This document shows, piece by piece, positions 1 to 9,144 of a stretch of 64,000 nucleotides of DNA; the stretch's first letter is position 1, and the number at the start of each line of letters is the position of its first letter. Location: assembly GCA_900759445.1 (NCBI GenBank), contig CAAEVH010000030.1, positions 1 through 64,000 of the forward strand, in the 5' to 3' direction. The DNA is from an uncultured Raoultella sp. GTDB taxonomy: Bacteria > Pseudomonadota > Gammaproteobacteria > Enterobacterales > Enterobacteriaceae. The notes below the pieces were generated by a model. The model had not been told where the DNA came from, made no database searches, and was given only the letters and a program-made list of their open reading frames with translations. Made by a program: the position numbers and the translations under genes.

Positions 1-10
1 ATAACGCCAT
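1..10 (-). CDS. dppD: dppD, dipeptide ABC transporter ATPase (first codons only)
   Basis: Only the start of this gene lies in the window. The minus strand shows GAGG at 20-17 followed by ATG at 10-8 and codons for Met-Ala-Leu, 10 bases after the dppC stop. The dpp operon order in enterics is dppABCDF, so this is almost certainly the ATP-binding subunit DppD. Identity rests on context and three codons. Confidence 0.6.
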
Positions 11-20
11 CTCGAACCTC

Positions 21-923
21 TTACTGCTTCAGTTTGGGATCGAGCGCGTCACGCAGACCGTCACCCATCAGGTTAAATGCCAGCACCGTCAGCAGAATCG
101 CGACACCCGGGAAGGTGACGACCCACCAGGCACTCTGCGCGAACTGCAACACGTCGGAGAGCATCGTGCCCCACTCCGGTGTCGGCGGCTGCGCACCCAT
201 GCCAAGGAAGCCAAGAGCGGCCATATCGAGAATGGCGTTAGAAAAACCGAGCGACGCCTGAACAATCAGCGGAGCAAGGCAGTTAGGAAGAATGTTGATG
301 AACATCTGACGTATTGCCCCCGCTCCAGCCACCCGTGAAGCGGTGACGTAGTCGCGGTTCACTTCCACCAGCACCGCCGCACGGGTCAATCGCACGTAGT
401 GCGGCAGGGCGACAAAGGTGAGCGCCAGCGAAGCGTTGACGATCGAGGGGCCGAAGATAGCCACCAGCACCAGCGCCAGCAGCAGGCTCGGCAACGCCAG
501 CATAATATCGACAACACGCATAATGATGGAGTCAATCACCCCGCCGAAGTAGCCGGCAATCAGGCCCAGTACCACGCCGAGAATCAGCGACAGCACCACA
601 ACCAGACAGCCAACCAGCAGCGATAAACGTGCGCCGTACATCAGTCGCGACAGAATATCGCGGCCCACGTCATCGGTACCCAGCAGATGCGCAAAACTTC
701 CCCCGTCCTGCCAGGCCGGCGGCGCCAGCAGCACGTCGCGGAACTGATCCGCCGGGTTATAGGGGGCGAGGAAGTTAGCGAACACGGCGATGATAATCAT
801 AATCGCCACGTACACCAGGCCGACAACCGCCCCTTTATTGCGTTTGAAATAGTGCCAGAACTCCTGCAAAGGGGTCATTGGCACCGGTGCGGCGACAACT
901 TTATTTTCAGTAATTTGTGACAT
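21..923 (-). CDS. dppC: Dipeptide ABC transporter permease DppC
   Basis: Inner-membrane permease that pairs with DppB to pass dipeptides handed over by the periplasmic protein DppA, powered by DppD/DppF. The protein is 300 residues, the usual length. A soluble N-terminus of about 30 residues precedes the first membrane helix, then comes a periplasmic loop and five further helices of the BPD-transporter domain. The cytoplasmic coupling (EAA-like) loop is visible near residues 190-215, ending in an ILPN motif. It lies 9 bases downstream of dppB in the same operon. Other peptide permeases such as OppC are similar, but the neighbours decide for Dpp. Confidence 0.97.
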   Translation of the reverse strand: MSQITENKVVAAPVPMTPLQEFWHYFKRNKGAVVGLVYVAIMIIIAVFANFLAPYNPADQFRDVLLAPPAWQDGGSFAHLLGTDDVGRDILSRLMYGARLSLLVGCLVVVLSLILGVVLGLIAGYFGGVIDSIIMRVVDIMLALPSLLLALVLVAIFGPSIVNASLALTFVALPHYVRLTRAAVLVEVNRDYVTASRVAGAGAIRQMFINILPNCLAPLIVQASLGFSNAILDMAALGFLGMGAQPPTPEWGTMLSDVLQFAQSAWWVVTFPGVAILLTVLAFNLMGDGLRDALDPKLKQ

Positions 924-932
924 GATGGCCCC

Positions 933-1952
933 TTACTTCTTATGCCGAATACGCGGGTTCACCACGCCGTACAGCAGATCGACCAGCAGGTTGACGAGGA
1001 TAATCATCGTCGCCACCAGCAGTACCCCACCCTGAACCACCGGGTAATCACGGCGTTGCAGCGCATCGATCAGCCAGCGCCCTAAACCAGGCCAGGAGAA
1101 GATGGTTTCGGTCAAAATAGCGCCCGCCAGCAGCGTCCCTACCTGTAGCCCAATCACCGTGACCACCGGCAGCATAGCGTTACGCAGCGCGTGGACCACG
1201 ATGACGCGCATCCGGGTCAGCCCCTTGGCGCGCGCGGTGCGAATGTAATCTTCGCCCAGTACTTCCAGCATCGAGGAGCGGGTCATACGTACGATAACGG
1301 CCAGCGGAATGGTGCCCAGCACCACGGCTGGCAGAATCATGTGCATTAAGGCATCAATAAAATCGCCCGGCTCGCCCCAGATAGCGGTATCGATGAGCAT
1401 AAAACCGGTCAGCGGCAGGGTATCGTCAAGAAACACGGTATCGCTGATACGTCCGGAGACTGGCGTCAGGTTGAGCTGGACCGAAACCAGCATGATCAAC
1501 ATCATTCCCCACCAGAAGATCGGCATGGAATAGCCGGTCAGCGCAAGGCCGACAGAGGTGTGATCGAAGATAGAACCGCGTTTGACCGCCGCCAGCACGC
1601 CCACCGGAATACCGACGATAACGGCGAAAATCATCGCGCACACGCCCAGTTCCAGCGTGGCTTTAAAGCGCGGCACGAACTCCTGCCACACGGGAATACG
1701 GCTTTTCAGCGAGATGCCTAAATCCCCATGCAATACACCCCAGATATAGTGGGCATACTGCTGCCACATCGGCTTATCAAGGCCCATTTCAGCCAGCAGC
1801 TGAGCGTGACGTTCAGGGGAGATACCACGTTCGCCCGCCATAATCATCACCGGGTCACCGGGAATCATATGCACAAAGGCAAAGGTGAGAAGGGTAATAC
1901 CGATAAAGGTCGGGATGACAAGTCCCAAACGTCGGAGGATGAACTGCAACAT
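933..1952 (-). CDS. dppB: Dipeptide ABC transporter permease DppB
   Basis: Second permease subunit of the dipeptide importer, which also accepts 5-aminolevulinate and, with other binding proteins, haem in E. coli. It is 339 residues with an N-terminal membrane helix (residues 9-30), a long periplasmic segment, and a C-terminal block of helices. The EAA-type coupling loop (ARAKGL...ALRNAMLPV) sits around residues 245-275. The start follows a 108-base gap after dppA that holds a perfect hairpin, which may tune the expression step-down between the abundant binding protein and the membrane subunits. Confidence 0.97.
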   Translation of the reverse strand: MLQFILRRLGLVIPTFIGITLLTFAFVHMIPGDPVMIMAGERGISPERHAQLLAEMGLDKPMWQQYAHYIWGVLHGDLGISLKSRIPVWQEFVPRFKATLELGVCAMIFAVIVGIPVGVLAAVKRGSIFDHTSVGLALTGYSMPIFWWGMMLIMLVSVQLNLTPVSGRISDTVFLDDTLPLTGFMLIDTAIWGEPGDFIDALMHMILPAVVLGTIPLAVIVRMTRSSMLEVLGEDYIRTARAKGLTRMRVIVVHALRNAMLPVVTVIGLQVGTLLAGAILTETIFSWPGLGRWLIDALQRRDYPVVQGGVLLVATMIILVNLLVDLLYGVVNPRIRHKK

Positions 1953-2020
1953 AACCCGGATTCTCTATAGTGACGCCCCGCCTGGTGACCGGACGTCTGT
2001 ATTGCTCACAAATGTCAATT

Positions 2021-2045
2021 CCCTCTCCCCAAGGCGGGGAGAGGG
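2021..2045. repeat. Palindromic element in the dppA-dppB gap
   Basis: Arms CCCTCTCCCC (2021-2030) and GGGGAGAGGG (2036-2045) pair perfectly over 10 bp around a 5-base loop. Related CCCTC...GAGGG palindromes occur in this window at 51244-51262 and 56130-56190. It could stabilise the upstream dppA message against 3' exonucleases or attenuate transcription into dppBCDF. No U-tract follows, so full termination is unlikely. Confidence 0.8.
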
Positions 2046-2060
2046 GGAACATACTGTTTA

Positions 2061-3668
2061 TTATTCGACAGAGACGTTATCGAAGTGGTGCTTGCCTAAT
2101 GGATCGACCACGTAGCCTTTGACTTCTTTACGCACTGGCTCATAGACGGTGGAGTGAGCGACGATCAGCGCCGGAGCCTGGTCATGCATCACCACCTGAG
2201 CCTGCTTGTAGAGCTCGATACGTTTGTTGTGGTCGTCGGTGGCACGTGCCGGCTGAATCAGATCTTCAAACGGTTTGTAGCACCAGCGAGAGTAGTTCGA
2301 GCCGTCTTTTGCAGCCGCGCAGCTGAACAGGGTGGCGAAGAAGTTATCCGGATCCCCGTTGTCGCCGGTCCAGCCCATCATCACGGTCTGGTGCTCGCCT
2401 GCTTTCGCACGCTTCAGATATTCGCCCCACTCGTAGGTGACGATCTTGGCCTGGACGCCAATTTTGGCCCAGTCAGCCTGGATCATCTCAGCCATACGGC
2501 GCGCGTTCGGGTTGTACGGACGCTGTACCGGCATTGCCCACAGATCGATGGAGAAGCCTTTTTCCATCCCGGCTTCTTTCAGCAGCGCTTTCGCTTTTTC
2601 CGGATCGTAAGTGTAGTCTTTAACGTCGTCGTTATAGCCCCACATAGTCGGTGGAATCAGGTTTTTCGCGGACTGACCTGCGCCCTGGTAAACGGCTTTG
2701 ATAATCGCTTCTTTATTTACCGCATAGGTCAACGCCTGGCGGACCTTCACGTTATCCAGCGGTTTCTTCTCGGTGTTGAAGGAGAGATAGCCGACGTTCA
2801 GGCCCGGCTGTTCCAGCAGGTTAATGCTCTTATCTTCTTTCATGCGCGCGATGTCGGCCGGGTTCGGGTACGGCATCACCTGGCACTCATTCTTCTGCAG
2901 TTTGGCATAGCGCACGGAAGCATCAGGCGTAATGGAGAAGACCAGGCGATCGATCTTCGGCTTGGTGCCCCAGTAGCCCGGGAAGGCTTTATAGAGAATA
3001 CGGGAGTCTTTTTGATACTGCAGCAGCTGGAACGGACCGGTACCGATTGGGTTCAGGTCCACTTTTTCCGGCGAACCGGCTTTCAGCATGTTGTCGGCAT
3101 ACTCTTTCGACAGAATAGAGGCGAAGTCCATCGCCAGGTCAGCGAGGAACGGCGCTTCCGGGCGAGTCAGCACAAACTGGACGGTTTTATCGTCGACTTT
3201 CTTCACTTCGCTAATCAGGTCAGGCAGGCCCATCCCTTCGAAGTATTCATAGCTGCCGCCGGACACTTTATGGTACGGGTTTTGCGCGTTTTTCTGGCGA
3301 TCGAACGAGAATACAACGTCGTCGGCATTCAGGTCGCGAGTAGGTTTAAAGTCTTTATTATCCTGCCACTTCACGCCCTGACGCAGGTGGAACGTATAGA
3401 TTTTGCCGTCCTCACTCACTTCCCATTTTTCCGCCAGCCCCGGAATCACTTCCGTAGTACCGGTTTTGAATTCAACCAGGCGGTTATAGATGGGCACCGA
3501 GCTGGCGTCATAGGTTGTACCAGAAGTGAATAGCTGTGGGTTAAAGCCTTCCGGCGAACCTTCAGAACAATAAACCAGGGTCTTAGCCTGAACGCTTGCT
3601 GCAACGGTCAGGGCGACCAGGCTCAGACCAAGCTTCAGCATCCCTGACTTTTTCAAGGAAATACTCAT
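2061..3668 (-). CDS. dppA: Periplasmic dipeptide-binding protein DppA
   Basis: Binds dipeptides in the periplasm, delivers them to DppBC, and also serves peptide chemotaxis through Tap in E. coli. It has 535 residues with a signal peptide of 28 residues ending VQA-K, then a mature SBP_bac_5 family protein. It is the first gene of the dpp operon. The start has TGGAG 6-8 bases upstream. The leader just before it carries a CA-rich stretch that fits the known GcvB small RNA target in dppA. The sequence is intact and close to E. coli DppA. Confidence 0.98.
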   Translation of the reverse strand: MSISLKKSGMLKLGLSLVALTVAASVQAKTLVYCSEGSPEGFNPQLFTSGTTYDASSVPIYNRLVEFKTGTTEVIPGLAEKWEVSEDGKIYTFHLRQGVKWQDNKDFKPTRDLNADDVVFSFDRQKNAQNPYHKVSGGSYEYFEGMGLPDLISEVKKVDDKTVQFVLTRPEAPFLADLAMDFASILSKEYADNMLKAGSPEKVDLNPIGTGPFQLLQYQKDSRILYKAFPGYWGTKPKIDRLVFSITPDASVRYAKLQKNECQVMPYPNPADIARMKEDKSINLLEQPGLNVGYLSFNTEKKPLDNVKVRQALTYAVNKEAIIKAVYQGAGQSAKNLIPPTMWGYNDDVKDYTYDPEKAKALLKEAGMEKGFSIDLWAMPVQRPYNPNARRMAEMIQADWAKIGVQAKIVTYEWGEYLKRAKAGEHQTVMMGWTGDNGDPDNFFATLFSCAAAKDGSNYSRWCYKPFEDLIQPARATDDHNKRIELYKQAQVVMHDQAPALIVAHSTVYEPVRKEVKGYVVDPLGKHHFDNVSVE

Positions 3669-3680
3669 TATTCTGCTCCA

Positions 3681-3696
3681 AATGTGATGTTGTTTG
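3681..3696 (-). promoter_or_regulatory. Candidate GcvB small RNA target in the dppA leader
   Basis: The dppA mRNA reads CAAACAACATCACATT at 3696-3681, just upstream of its ribosome binding site. GcvB is known to repress dppA by pairing its G/U-rich R1 region with a CA-rich stretch at this place. The match to R1 is from memory of its composition. The gcvB gene is not in this window. Confidence 0.5.
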
Positions 3697-4425
3697 CATA
3701 TATCCGCCAGGCCTTTATTTATTTTTTACCCGGTCTGGTCGGTGGTGCCCGAAGGCCTGGATGAGAGATGGGGATTCCTTTCACAAAAACGCCTGAGTTG
3801 CAGTGCGGATTCTCCATGAAATGCCCCTCATGCCCTACAATCTGTCAACAGAATGCGTAAACGTCAATACAGCCAACCGGGTTTTACATCCGGGGTGAGA
3901 ATCAGCAGGCAAAGATTAAAAAAACTTCAAGACGCTATTTTCAGCAGAGAAATTTATGCTAGCGGCGAGCGGGCAGCATAAATGTCTTAATACTTCGTAA
4001 CAGCCAGTGATAAGCAATTCTGGTAAATGGTGAAAATTTATTACGATATGGCCAATATGTGAGCGATTAATAGCGCGAACGTTAAAACGCACAGCGGAAA
4101 ATGCTGCAGTTATCCATAAGCTTCGCGAAAAAAGAGCCTTAGATATATAAAAAAATACAATGGAAGATGTCACAAAATAGTTAACAGGCAACATGAAACA
4201 AGGATTCGTGCTTTTTTTGTGACTTTGGTTGACTATCACACTCCGACATCGTGGCGCCCGGCCCGCAGCCCAACGCCATTGATGCAAAGGATTTCATTTT
4301 ACGGTGGCCTGGACGAGGCCTGTTTTTGCTGTCAGCAGGGGGAGACAGGCCAATACACCAGGGCGGTGTTAAGCCGGCTAAAAATTGCTGAGGTACAAAT
4401 GAGCGCTCTGGGCCGCCAGCATAGC
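3697..4425. other. Long non-coding region upstream of dppA
   Basis: About 730 bases lie between the dppA leader and the tRNA-Pro downstream repeats. The dppA promoter must be here, but I cannot place -35/-10 boxes with confidence. A 123-codon minus-strand reading frame (3916-4287) has no ribosome binding site and no recognisable domain, so I do not call it a gene. A short GGCCT/AGGCC hairpin followed by TGTTTTT ends near 4327 on the plus strand, but no gene precedes it. Confidence 0.5.
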
Positions 4426-4471
4426 CGAACCTCGGCCCCCGGAGGCTCTTATCCTCATCGGCTCCGGATGC

Positions 4472-4500
4472 AAAAAAGCCTGCTCATTGAGCAGGCTTTT
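4472..4500 (-). terminator. Rho-independent terminator, third repeat copy
   Basis: On the minus strand GCCTGCTC-AAT-GAGCAGGC is followed by six T residues. This is the most distal of three copies of the same terminator behind tRNA-Pro. Confidence 0.8.
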
Positions 4501-4636
4501 AAATTTGGTCGGTGATAGAGGATAACTCGCCACTGCGTGGCTCGCCCTGCGGGCCGTTGCTAAAGCAACGTTCCCTCGCTACGCTCGGGTCGAACCTCTA
4601 CCCCCGGAGGTTCTCATCCTCATCGGCTTCGGATGC

Positions 4637-4665
4637 AAAAAAGCCTGCTCATCGAGCAGGCTTTT
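4637..4665 (-). terminator. Rho-independent terminator, second repeat copy
   Basis: Same 8-bp stem and T-run as the copy next to tRNA-Pro, with one loop-region change (CGAT instead of CAAT when read on the minus strand). Confidence 0.8.
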
Positions 4666-4801
4666 AAATTTGGTCGGTGATAGAGGATAACTCGCCACTG
4701 CGTGGCTCGCCCTACGGGCCGTTGCTAAAGCAACGTTCCCTCGCTACGCTCGGGTCGAACCTCTACCCCCGGAGGTTCTTATCCTCATCGGCTCCGGATG
4801 C

Positions 4802-4830
4802 AAAAAAGCCTGCTCATTGAGCAGGCTTTT
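4802..4830 (-). terminator. Terminator of tRNA-Pro, first repeat copy
   Basis: Begins 6 bases after the tRNA CCA end. Stem GCCTGCTC/GAGCAGGC with a T-run is the expected proK terminator. Confidence 0.9.
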
Positions 4831-4835
4831 AAATT

Positions 4836-4912
<77 letters not shown>

Positions 4913-5002
4913 AATGCGGGCGCATCTTACTGCTGAGACTCACACCCGTCAATGCCTTATTTGGAAAAAATAGCTCAAGCGGCGAGAAACTCGCCACTCC
5001 CG

Positions 5003-6694
5003 CTATTTCGCCACGGTTTTCCCCGCATCGGCAACGCGGCACCAGTTGTTATTCTCATTAATCCCACCGTCCGGCGAGGTGTAGCCCAGACAACCCATGA
5101 TGGTGTCATACAGCTCAACGTGACGACGCGGGACTTTCATCGCCGCCTGCTCTTTAAGGCGGGCAAACGAAGCAGCATGGTCCGGCGCAGCCAGATATTT
5201 ATCCGACATCCACACCATCATCGGCACACGGAACTGTTCCGGCGGCGCCATCTTACGCGGCGTACCGTGCAGGTGCTCATGCTCGTTGATTGACTCCCCA
5301 TGATCGGCGGCATAGAACACAATCGCCTTCTTATCACGCAGTTGATCCAGCACGCTCACGATAAAGTGATCGACATAGGTCACGCTATTATCGTAAGAGT
5401 TGATCAGCTCCGCTTTCGAGCATTTGCTGTCCACGCCCACGCACTCCGGCTGCCACTGCGCGAAGCTGCGCGGGTAACGCTGGGTATAGTTAAAGTGCGA
5501 CCCTTTGGTATGCAGAATGATCAGGTGCTTACCCTGGTTATTCTTGGTCAGTGAACGCTTCACTTCATCCACCAGCAGCATATCGTCCACGCTCTTACCG
5601 CGGTTACGCGGCTCCGCGCCAATCTGCTCGCGATAGGCAATGCTGTTCGCCATGGTATTGCTGTAGAACCACATCTCGCTCTGCATCGCATACAGGTCGC
5701 CGGTAAAGCCGAGCTGGTGCAGGACCGCAAAGACGTTTTGCTCTTTCAGCGTTCGCTGCGGATTGTCTTCCGCCCCGCCCTCGCGCACAAACATGCAGCG
5801 CAAGGAGAGCTTGGTCGCGGTGTCGCACGAATACCCGCGGAAGGCGACCAGGTTTTTCTCCTGGGCCAGCTTTGGCGTGGTATTGCGGCCATAACCCAGG
5901 ATCCCCATATGATCCCAGCGGGTGGTTTCACCGATAATGAACACCACGTAGGTATCATCCAGGCCCTGCGGCTCCACATAGGTGAATTTTTTGGCAGGGT
6001 TTATCAACGACTTGTTATCTGAGGACTCATCCACCTGCGCCCAGGCGTACAGCCCCAGCGCAGAAAGCCAGTTTGACGGCAGATACGAGTTGGCAATCAC
6101 CCCGCCGTAGCTCGGCATATCGACTTCAGAGCTACGCTCCACGTCCTTCTGCCGCAGTTCGAGCAGGCGAATCGGTCCCCAGACCATTAATCCGGCAAGG
6201 GCAACGATGGCGATATTTTTTACCCGCTGGCCCGGCGTGCGAATTTGCCGCAGCAGAGTATGTTGACAGCGGTTGCTCCAGATAAGCAGCAGCGGCGGAG
6301 CGCTGACCAGCGCCAGCCACAGAATCAAATACCAGCCCACCACCTCCTGAGAGAGGTCGATATCCGTGGTCATAACCGACGCGATGATGCCGTAACCAAT
6401 CACCACGTTCAGGAAGGTCATGTAATAGCTGGCGGCAGCGGAGAAAATCACCACCAGCGTAGCGAGTATTCGCCAGACGCGCCGACCCAGCAGCGACAGA
6501 ACACGTAACAGGAAAAACGTCACCAGCACGGTGGCAACCAGTTCCACAATCCCGGAAAGCCCTTTCCAGAGGGTAAATTCCTGCGCATAACCATCAAGGC
6601 GACGGAAAAGCACAGCAACGTTCATAAACCAGCCGATGTACAGCGCCAGCCAAAGGCTGACTTTCTGCTGTGTCATCGTTCTAATATAATTCAT
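5003..6694 (-). CDS. eptB: Kdo2-lipid A phosphoethanolamine 7''-transferase EptB
   Basis: Adds phosphoethanolamine to the outer Kdo residue of lipopolysaccharide, at the periplasmic face of the inner membrane. It has 563 residues, identical in length to E. coli EptB. Five N-terminal membrane helices (about residues 13-185) precede a sulfatase-like alkaline-phosphatase-fold domain. Key sites by homology to EptA/MCR enzymes are the metal ligand Glu256 in GETTR, the nucleophile Thr292 in CDTATK, and the ADHGES metal site. In E. coli expression is limited by MgrR and ArcZ small RNAs and activated by SigmaE. I cannot verify those sites here. Confidence 0.97.
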   Translation of the reverse strand: MNYIRTMTQQKVSLWLALYIGWFMNVAVLFRRLDGYAQEFTLWKGLSGIVELVATVLVTFFLLRVLSLLGRRVWRILATLVVIFSAAASYYMTFLNVVIGYGIIASVMTTDIDLSQEVVGWYLILWLALVSAPPLLLIWSNRCQHTLLRQIRTPGQRVKNIAIVALAGLMVWGPIRLLELRQKDVERSSEVDMPSYGGVIANSYLPSNWLSALGLYAWAQVDESSDNKSLINPAKKFTYVEPQGLDDTYVVFIIGETTRWDHMGILGYGRNTTPKLAQEKNLVAFRGYSCDTATKLSLRCMFVREGGAEDNPQRTLKEQNVFAVLHQLGFTGDLYAMQSEMWFYSNTMANSIAYREQIGAEPRNRGKSVDDMLLVDEVKRSLTKNNQGKHLIILHTKGSHFNYTQRYPRSFAQWQPECVGVDSKCSKAELINSYDNSVTYVDHFIVSVLDQLRDKKAIVFYAADHGESINEHEHLHGTPRKMAPPEQFRVPMMVWMSDKYLAAPDHAASFARLKEQAAMKVPRRHVELYDTIMGCLGYTSPDGGINENNNWCRVADAGKTVAK

Positions 6695-6782
6695 GCATGA
6701 AACCTGGAAAAAGAAGAGATAAAACCACCTGACTTACGCGATATAAGCGGGCAGGTTAATAGGGTGCGTTCAGGTTGATTAA

Positions 6783-6907
6783 CTACTCAAACCCATTCGA
6801 GATGCCTTGCGGCGACGGGCTCGTGAATCCTCTGGAGCTTACTCAAGTAAGTGACTGAGGCGAACGAGCGCAGTCAACAATAAGGCAGTTTGAAGGACGG
6901 AGAGTAT
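6783..6907. repeat. ERIC (enterobacterial repetitive intergenic consensus) element
   Basis: A roughly 125-bp element contains the ERIC core: GTGAATCC..GGAGCTTAC, then AAGTAAGTGACTGAGG and CGAACGAGCG. Its ends are partly inverted copies of each other. It lies between eptB and yhjX. ERIC units are non-autonomous palindromic repeats spread in enterics. Transcribed ERICs can affect mRNA stability of neighbours such as the yhjX 3' end. Confidence 0.9.
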
Positions 6908-7057
6908 AAGAAACCTCTACAAAGCGCGCTAAGTAGACCACAGAGAAAGGAAAAAGTACCAGGCGGGAGTGTGATCCAACCAAACATTTACAAAACATTT
7001 GGTTGGACAAGCACAAATAGCTCAGGAATATCGGTATGACGCCGCGAAGATGGCGTA

Positions 7058-8260
7058 TCAGGCGTGGGCTTCGCTGTAAACTTCACCTTTCGGCTGGCGA
7101 ATCGTCGTGGAAAGCGCCAGAGAGAGAATCAGCAGGGCAAAGATAACGCAGAAGGTCACGTAGAACCCACCGAACAGCGAGGCAATCAGCGAGCCGCAGA
7201 TACTGCCGATACCAAAGCCCAGATAGATGACGCCGTAGTTTTTTGCCAGGTTATTCAGACCGAAAAATTCACTGACCAGCGACGGGAACACGGTAATCGT
7301 TCCGCCGAAGTTAAAGGCGACGCAGGCAATCGCGGCAAAGAAGGTTATCGCGTTCAGCGGCGCGAACAGCAGCGCAGCCATGCCGACCAGTGAAACCACC
7401 TGGCCGATAGTAATGACGCGGATACGGGAAATTTTATCCGACAGAATCCCCAGCACCAGACGTCCGCTCAGGTTGGCGATAGAGATAACGGTGACCGCAT
7501 TCGCCGCCGTCGCGACATCCAGATGCACCATCCCTTGAGCGATATCTTTCGCTACGCCAATAACATACAGGCCGCTCATGCAGGCCGTCAGGAACATCAC
7601 GGCGAGCATCCAGTACTGCGGTTTACGCATCGACTCGGCCAGCGTGAAGTCATTCTCCACCACGCCATTATGCGAGGCGGCGGTATGATTCGGCGCATCT
7701 TTCATTAAGGTTGCGCCGAAGACAATCATCACCAGGACAATGGCGCCCCAGATAATAAAGGTTTTCTCCAGCCCGACGGTGGCCAGCAGATGGCTATCAA
7801 TAAATTTGAACCCGAGGCTACCGAGGCCATAGGAACCAATGGAAAAGGCGGAAATCAGCCCTTTACGCTCCGGGAACCACTTCACGCAGTTGGAGAGCGT
7901 CAGCAGATAGCCCGCGCCATCCGCCAGCCCCACCAACAGGCCTGCGCTCAGCCAGAGCATCATCAGGCTGTTGGCGTGAGCGGTAAGGAAAAAACCGAGC
8001 CCCAGCAGAACACCGGACGCCATCGTGACGCGCCTGACGCCAAAGCGTTCCTGCAGTTTACCGGCGACGGAAGAGGATAGCGCCAGACCGAGGCTTAACA
8101 GACCGAAGGAGAAAGCCACCTGGCTTACCGGTTCGTCCAGTTTTGCGGAAAGGGAACTGTTGAACAAACTCCATGTATAAACCGATCCCAGCGCGAATTG
8201 TGTAACGATCGTGCCGGCCAGCGTAAGCCAGCGGGTATATTGACTGTTTGCAGCGTTCAT
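7058..8260 (-). CDS. yhjX: Pyruvate-inducible MFS transporter YhjX
   Basis: Twelve-helix major facilitator protein of 400 residues, orthologous to E. coli YhjX. That protein belongs to the oxalate/formate antiporter-like group and is strongly induced by extracellular pyruvate through the YpdA/YpdB (PyrSR) two-component system. The MFS motif A region follows helix 2 (KLQERFGVRRVTM). The tandem YpdB target is conserved 70 bases before the start codon. Substrate is not settled; pyruvate transport has been proposed. It is monocistronic, with an ERIC element downstream. Confidence 0.95.
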   Translation of the reverse strand: MNAANSQYTRWLTLAGTIVTQFALGSVYTWSLFNSSLSAKLDEPVSQVAFSFGLLSLGLALSSSVAGKLQERFGVRRVTMASGVLLGLGFFLTAHANSLMMLWLSAGLLVGLADGAGYLLTLSNCVKWFPERKGLISAFSIGSYGLGSLGFKFIDSHLLATVGLEKTFIIWGAIVLVMIVFGATLMKDAPNHTAASHNGVVENDFTLAESMRKPQYWMLAVMFLTACMSGLYVIGVAKDIAQGMVHLDVATAANAVTVISIANLSGRLVLGILSDKISRIRVITIGQVVSLVGMAALLFAPLNAITFFAAIACVAFNFGGTITVFPSLVSEFFGLNNLAKNYGVIYLGFGIGSICGSLIASLFGGFYVTFCVIFALLILSLALSTTIRQPKGEVYSEAHA

Positions 8261-8329
8261 AGCAGATATCCTGAATAATTAACTGCCGCCACAATAGCGA
8301 AGCCGCCTGAACGCCAGGGTAAAAAAGGC

Positions 8330-8360
8330 ATGAAATGCCATCAGCAAGGAATGAAATGCA
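8330..8360 (-). promoter_or_regulatory. YpdB (PyrR) tandem operator of yhjX
   Basis: On the minus strand TGCATTTCAT (8360-8351), then 11 bases, then GGCATTTCAT (8339-8330). The described YpdB target at yhjX is two GGCATTTCAT boxes separated by 11 bp. Only one base differs, and the spacing is exact. Confidence 0.85.
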
Positions 8361-8499
8361 TGTGAGCCGGAATGAATGACATTGAAAAAGGCAGGCGCAT
8401 GACAGCAGCAGAAATAAGTTAGTGACTACTATCTTACAACAATGCGCCATTACTGTGTTTTTTAAGTAACAATAACGTTTCACGCATGCTAAATAAAGG

Positions 8500-9144
8500 C
8501 TAAAAGTTAGCGCTCACTCCCATCACATAGAGATAGTTGGCTCCCGTTGGCGTATTCTCCGCCTGCGATAATGCCGCCCAGGCGGCAAGGTGTGAATTGA
8601 GAGCCATATCCGCCCCGAAGGTGACATCGCGCCAGGCGCCATCCTGCCCGCGATTAGGGCCAATCAGATCCGAAGAGAGCGGCTGGTTGTAGCTCACCTG
8701 CGCCCACGGATGGACGCCCCATAGCGCCTGATAATCCATACGCCAGCCAAGCGTATTCACATAGGGGTTGTCTGACGCGCGGCGCGCGGGGGCGGTCGAT
8801 ATCACCTCGCTACGCAAACTCGCCACCGGGCCGGAAGTGACGCCGTTGGCCAGCGTAAAATTCCATCCCACGCTCATCCCGCGGCTGCCATCCGGCGGCG
8901 CCACCGCCTGATTCAGCGCAATACCGGGAAGATCGCCGGACGCATTCATACGCTCCGCCAGAATATCTTCATAGCGGGGTTGGTGATCGCTATCCCACGT
9001 ATAGCGTTCAGGGGTGTTACTTTTGGTATCGATAGCGATATATTCCTGTTGCCAGGCATTCGCGCCACTGATAAACGAGACCCAGACGACGGCACACGCC
9101 GGGAGCATAATCCCCCGAAGGCCATTGCATTTCTTTATTATCAT
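8500..9144 (-). CDS. yhjY: YhjY-like outer-membrane beta-barrel protein
   Basis: A 214-residue exported protein at the yhjY position between yhjX and tag. ATG at 9144 is preceded by GGAG and begins a 30-residue signal peptide ending GANA-W. The mature part ends in aromatic-alternating strands and a C-terminal Phe (VSANF), typical of a beta-barrel assembly signal. E. coli YhjY (about 230 residues) is described as an autotransporter-domain protein. No passenger or lipase GDSL motif is visible here. The function is unknown. Confidence 0.75.
   Translation of the reverse strand: MIIKKCNGLRGIMLPACAVVWVSFISGANAWQQEYIAIDTKSNTPERYTWDSDHQPRYEDILAERMNASGDLPGIALNQAVAPPDGSRGMSVGWNFTLANGVTSGPVASLRSEVISTAPARRASDNPYVNTLGWRMDYQALWGVHPWAQVSYNQPLSSDLIGPNRGQDGAWRDVTFGADMALNSHLAAWAALSQAENTPTGANYLYVMGVSANF

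Larger units (their letters stand above)
4426..4835 (-). repeat. 165-bp tandem repeats downstream of tRNA-Pro, each carrying the tRNA 3' end and a terminator
   Basis: Reading in the tRNA direction, units 4835-4671 and 4670-4506 are both exactly 165 bp and differ at 4 positions. A third, truncated unit runs 4505-4426. Each full unit ends with a copy of the last 17 bases of tRNA-Pro including CCA, next to the following unit's hairpin terminator. Inside each unit are small inverted repeats (GTTGC-TTTA-GCAAC, GCCAC-GCA-GTGGC) and a T-arm-like AGAGGTTCGACC. The layout recalls the rtT repeats downstream of tyrT in E. coli. It may arise by slippage or recombination between tRNA 3' ends. Confidence 0.9.

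Noticed and set aside
2154..3533. A 459-codon plus-strand frame opposite dppA
   Set aside because: Antisense shadow of dppA with a composition typical of reverse-strand reading and no homology.
3916..4287. A 123-codon minus-strand frame upstream of dppA
   Set aside because: No ribosome binding site, unusual composition and no family. It lies in the presumed dppA promoter region.
8058..8483. A 141-codon minus-strand frame over the yhjX promoter
   Set aside because: It overlaps the 5' end of yhjX and the YpdB operator in another frame. Cysteine-rich random-looking sequence.
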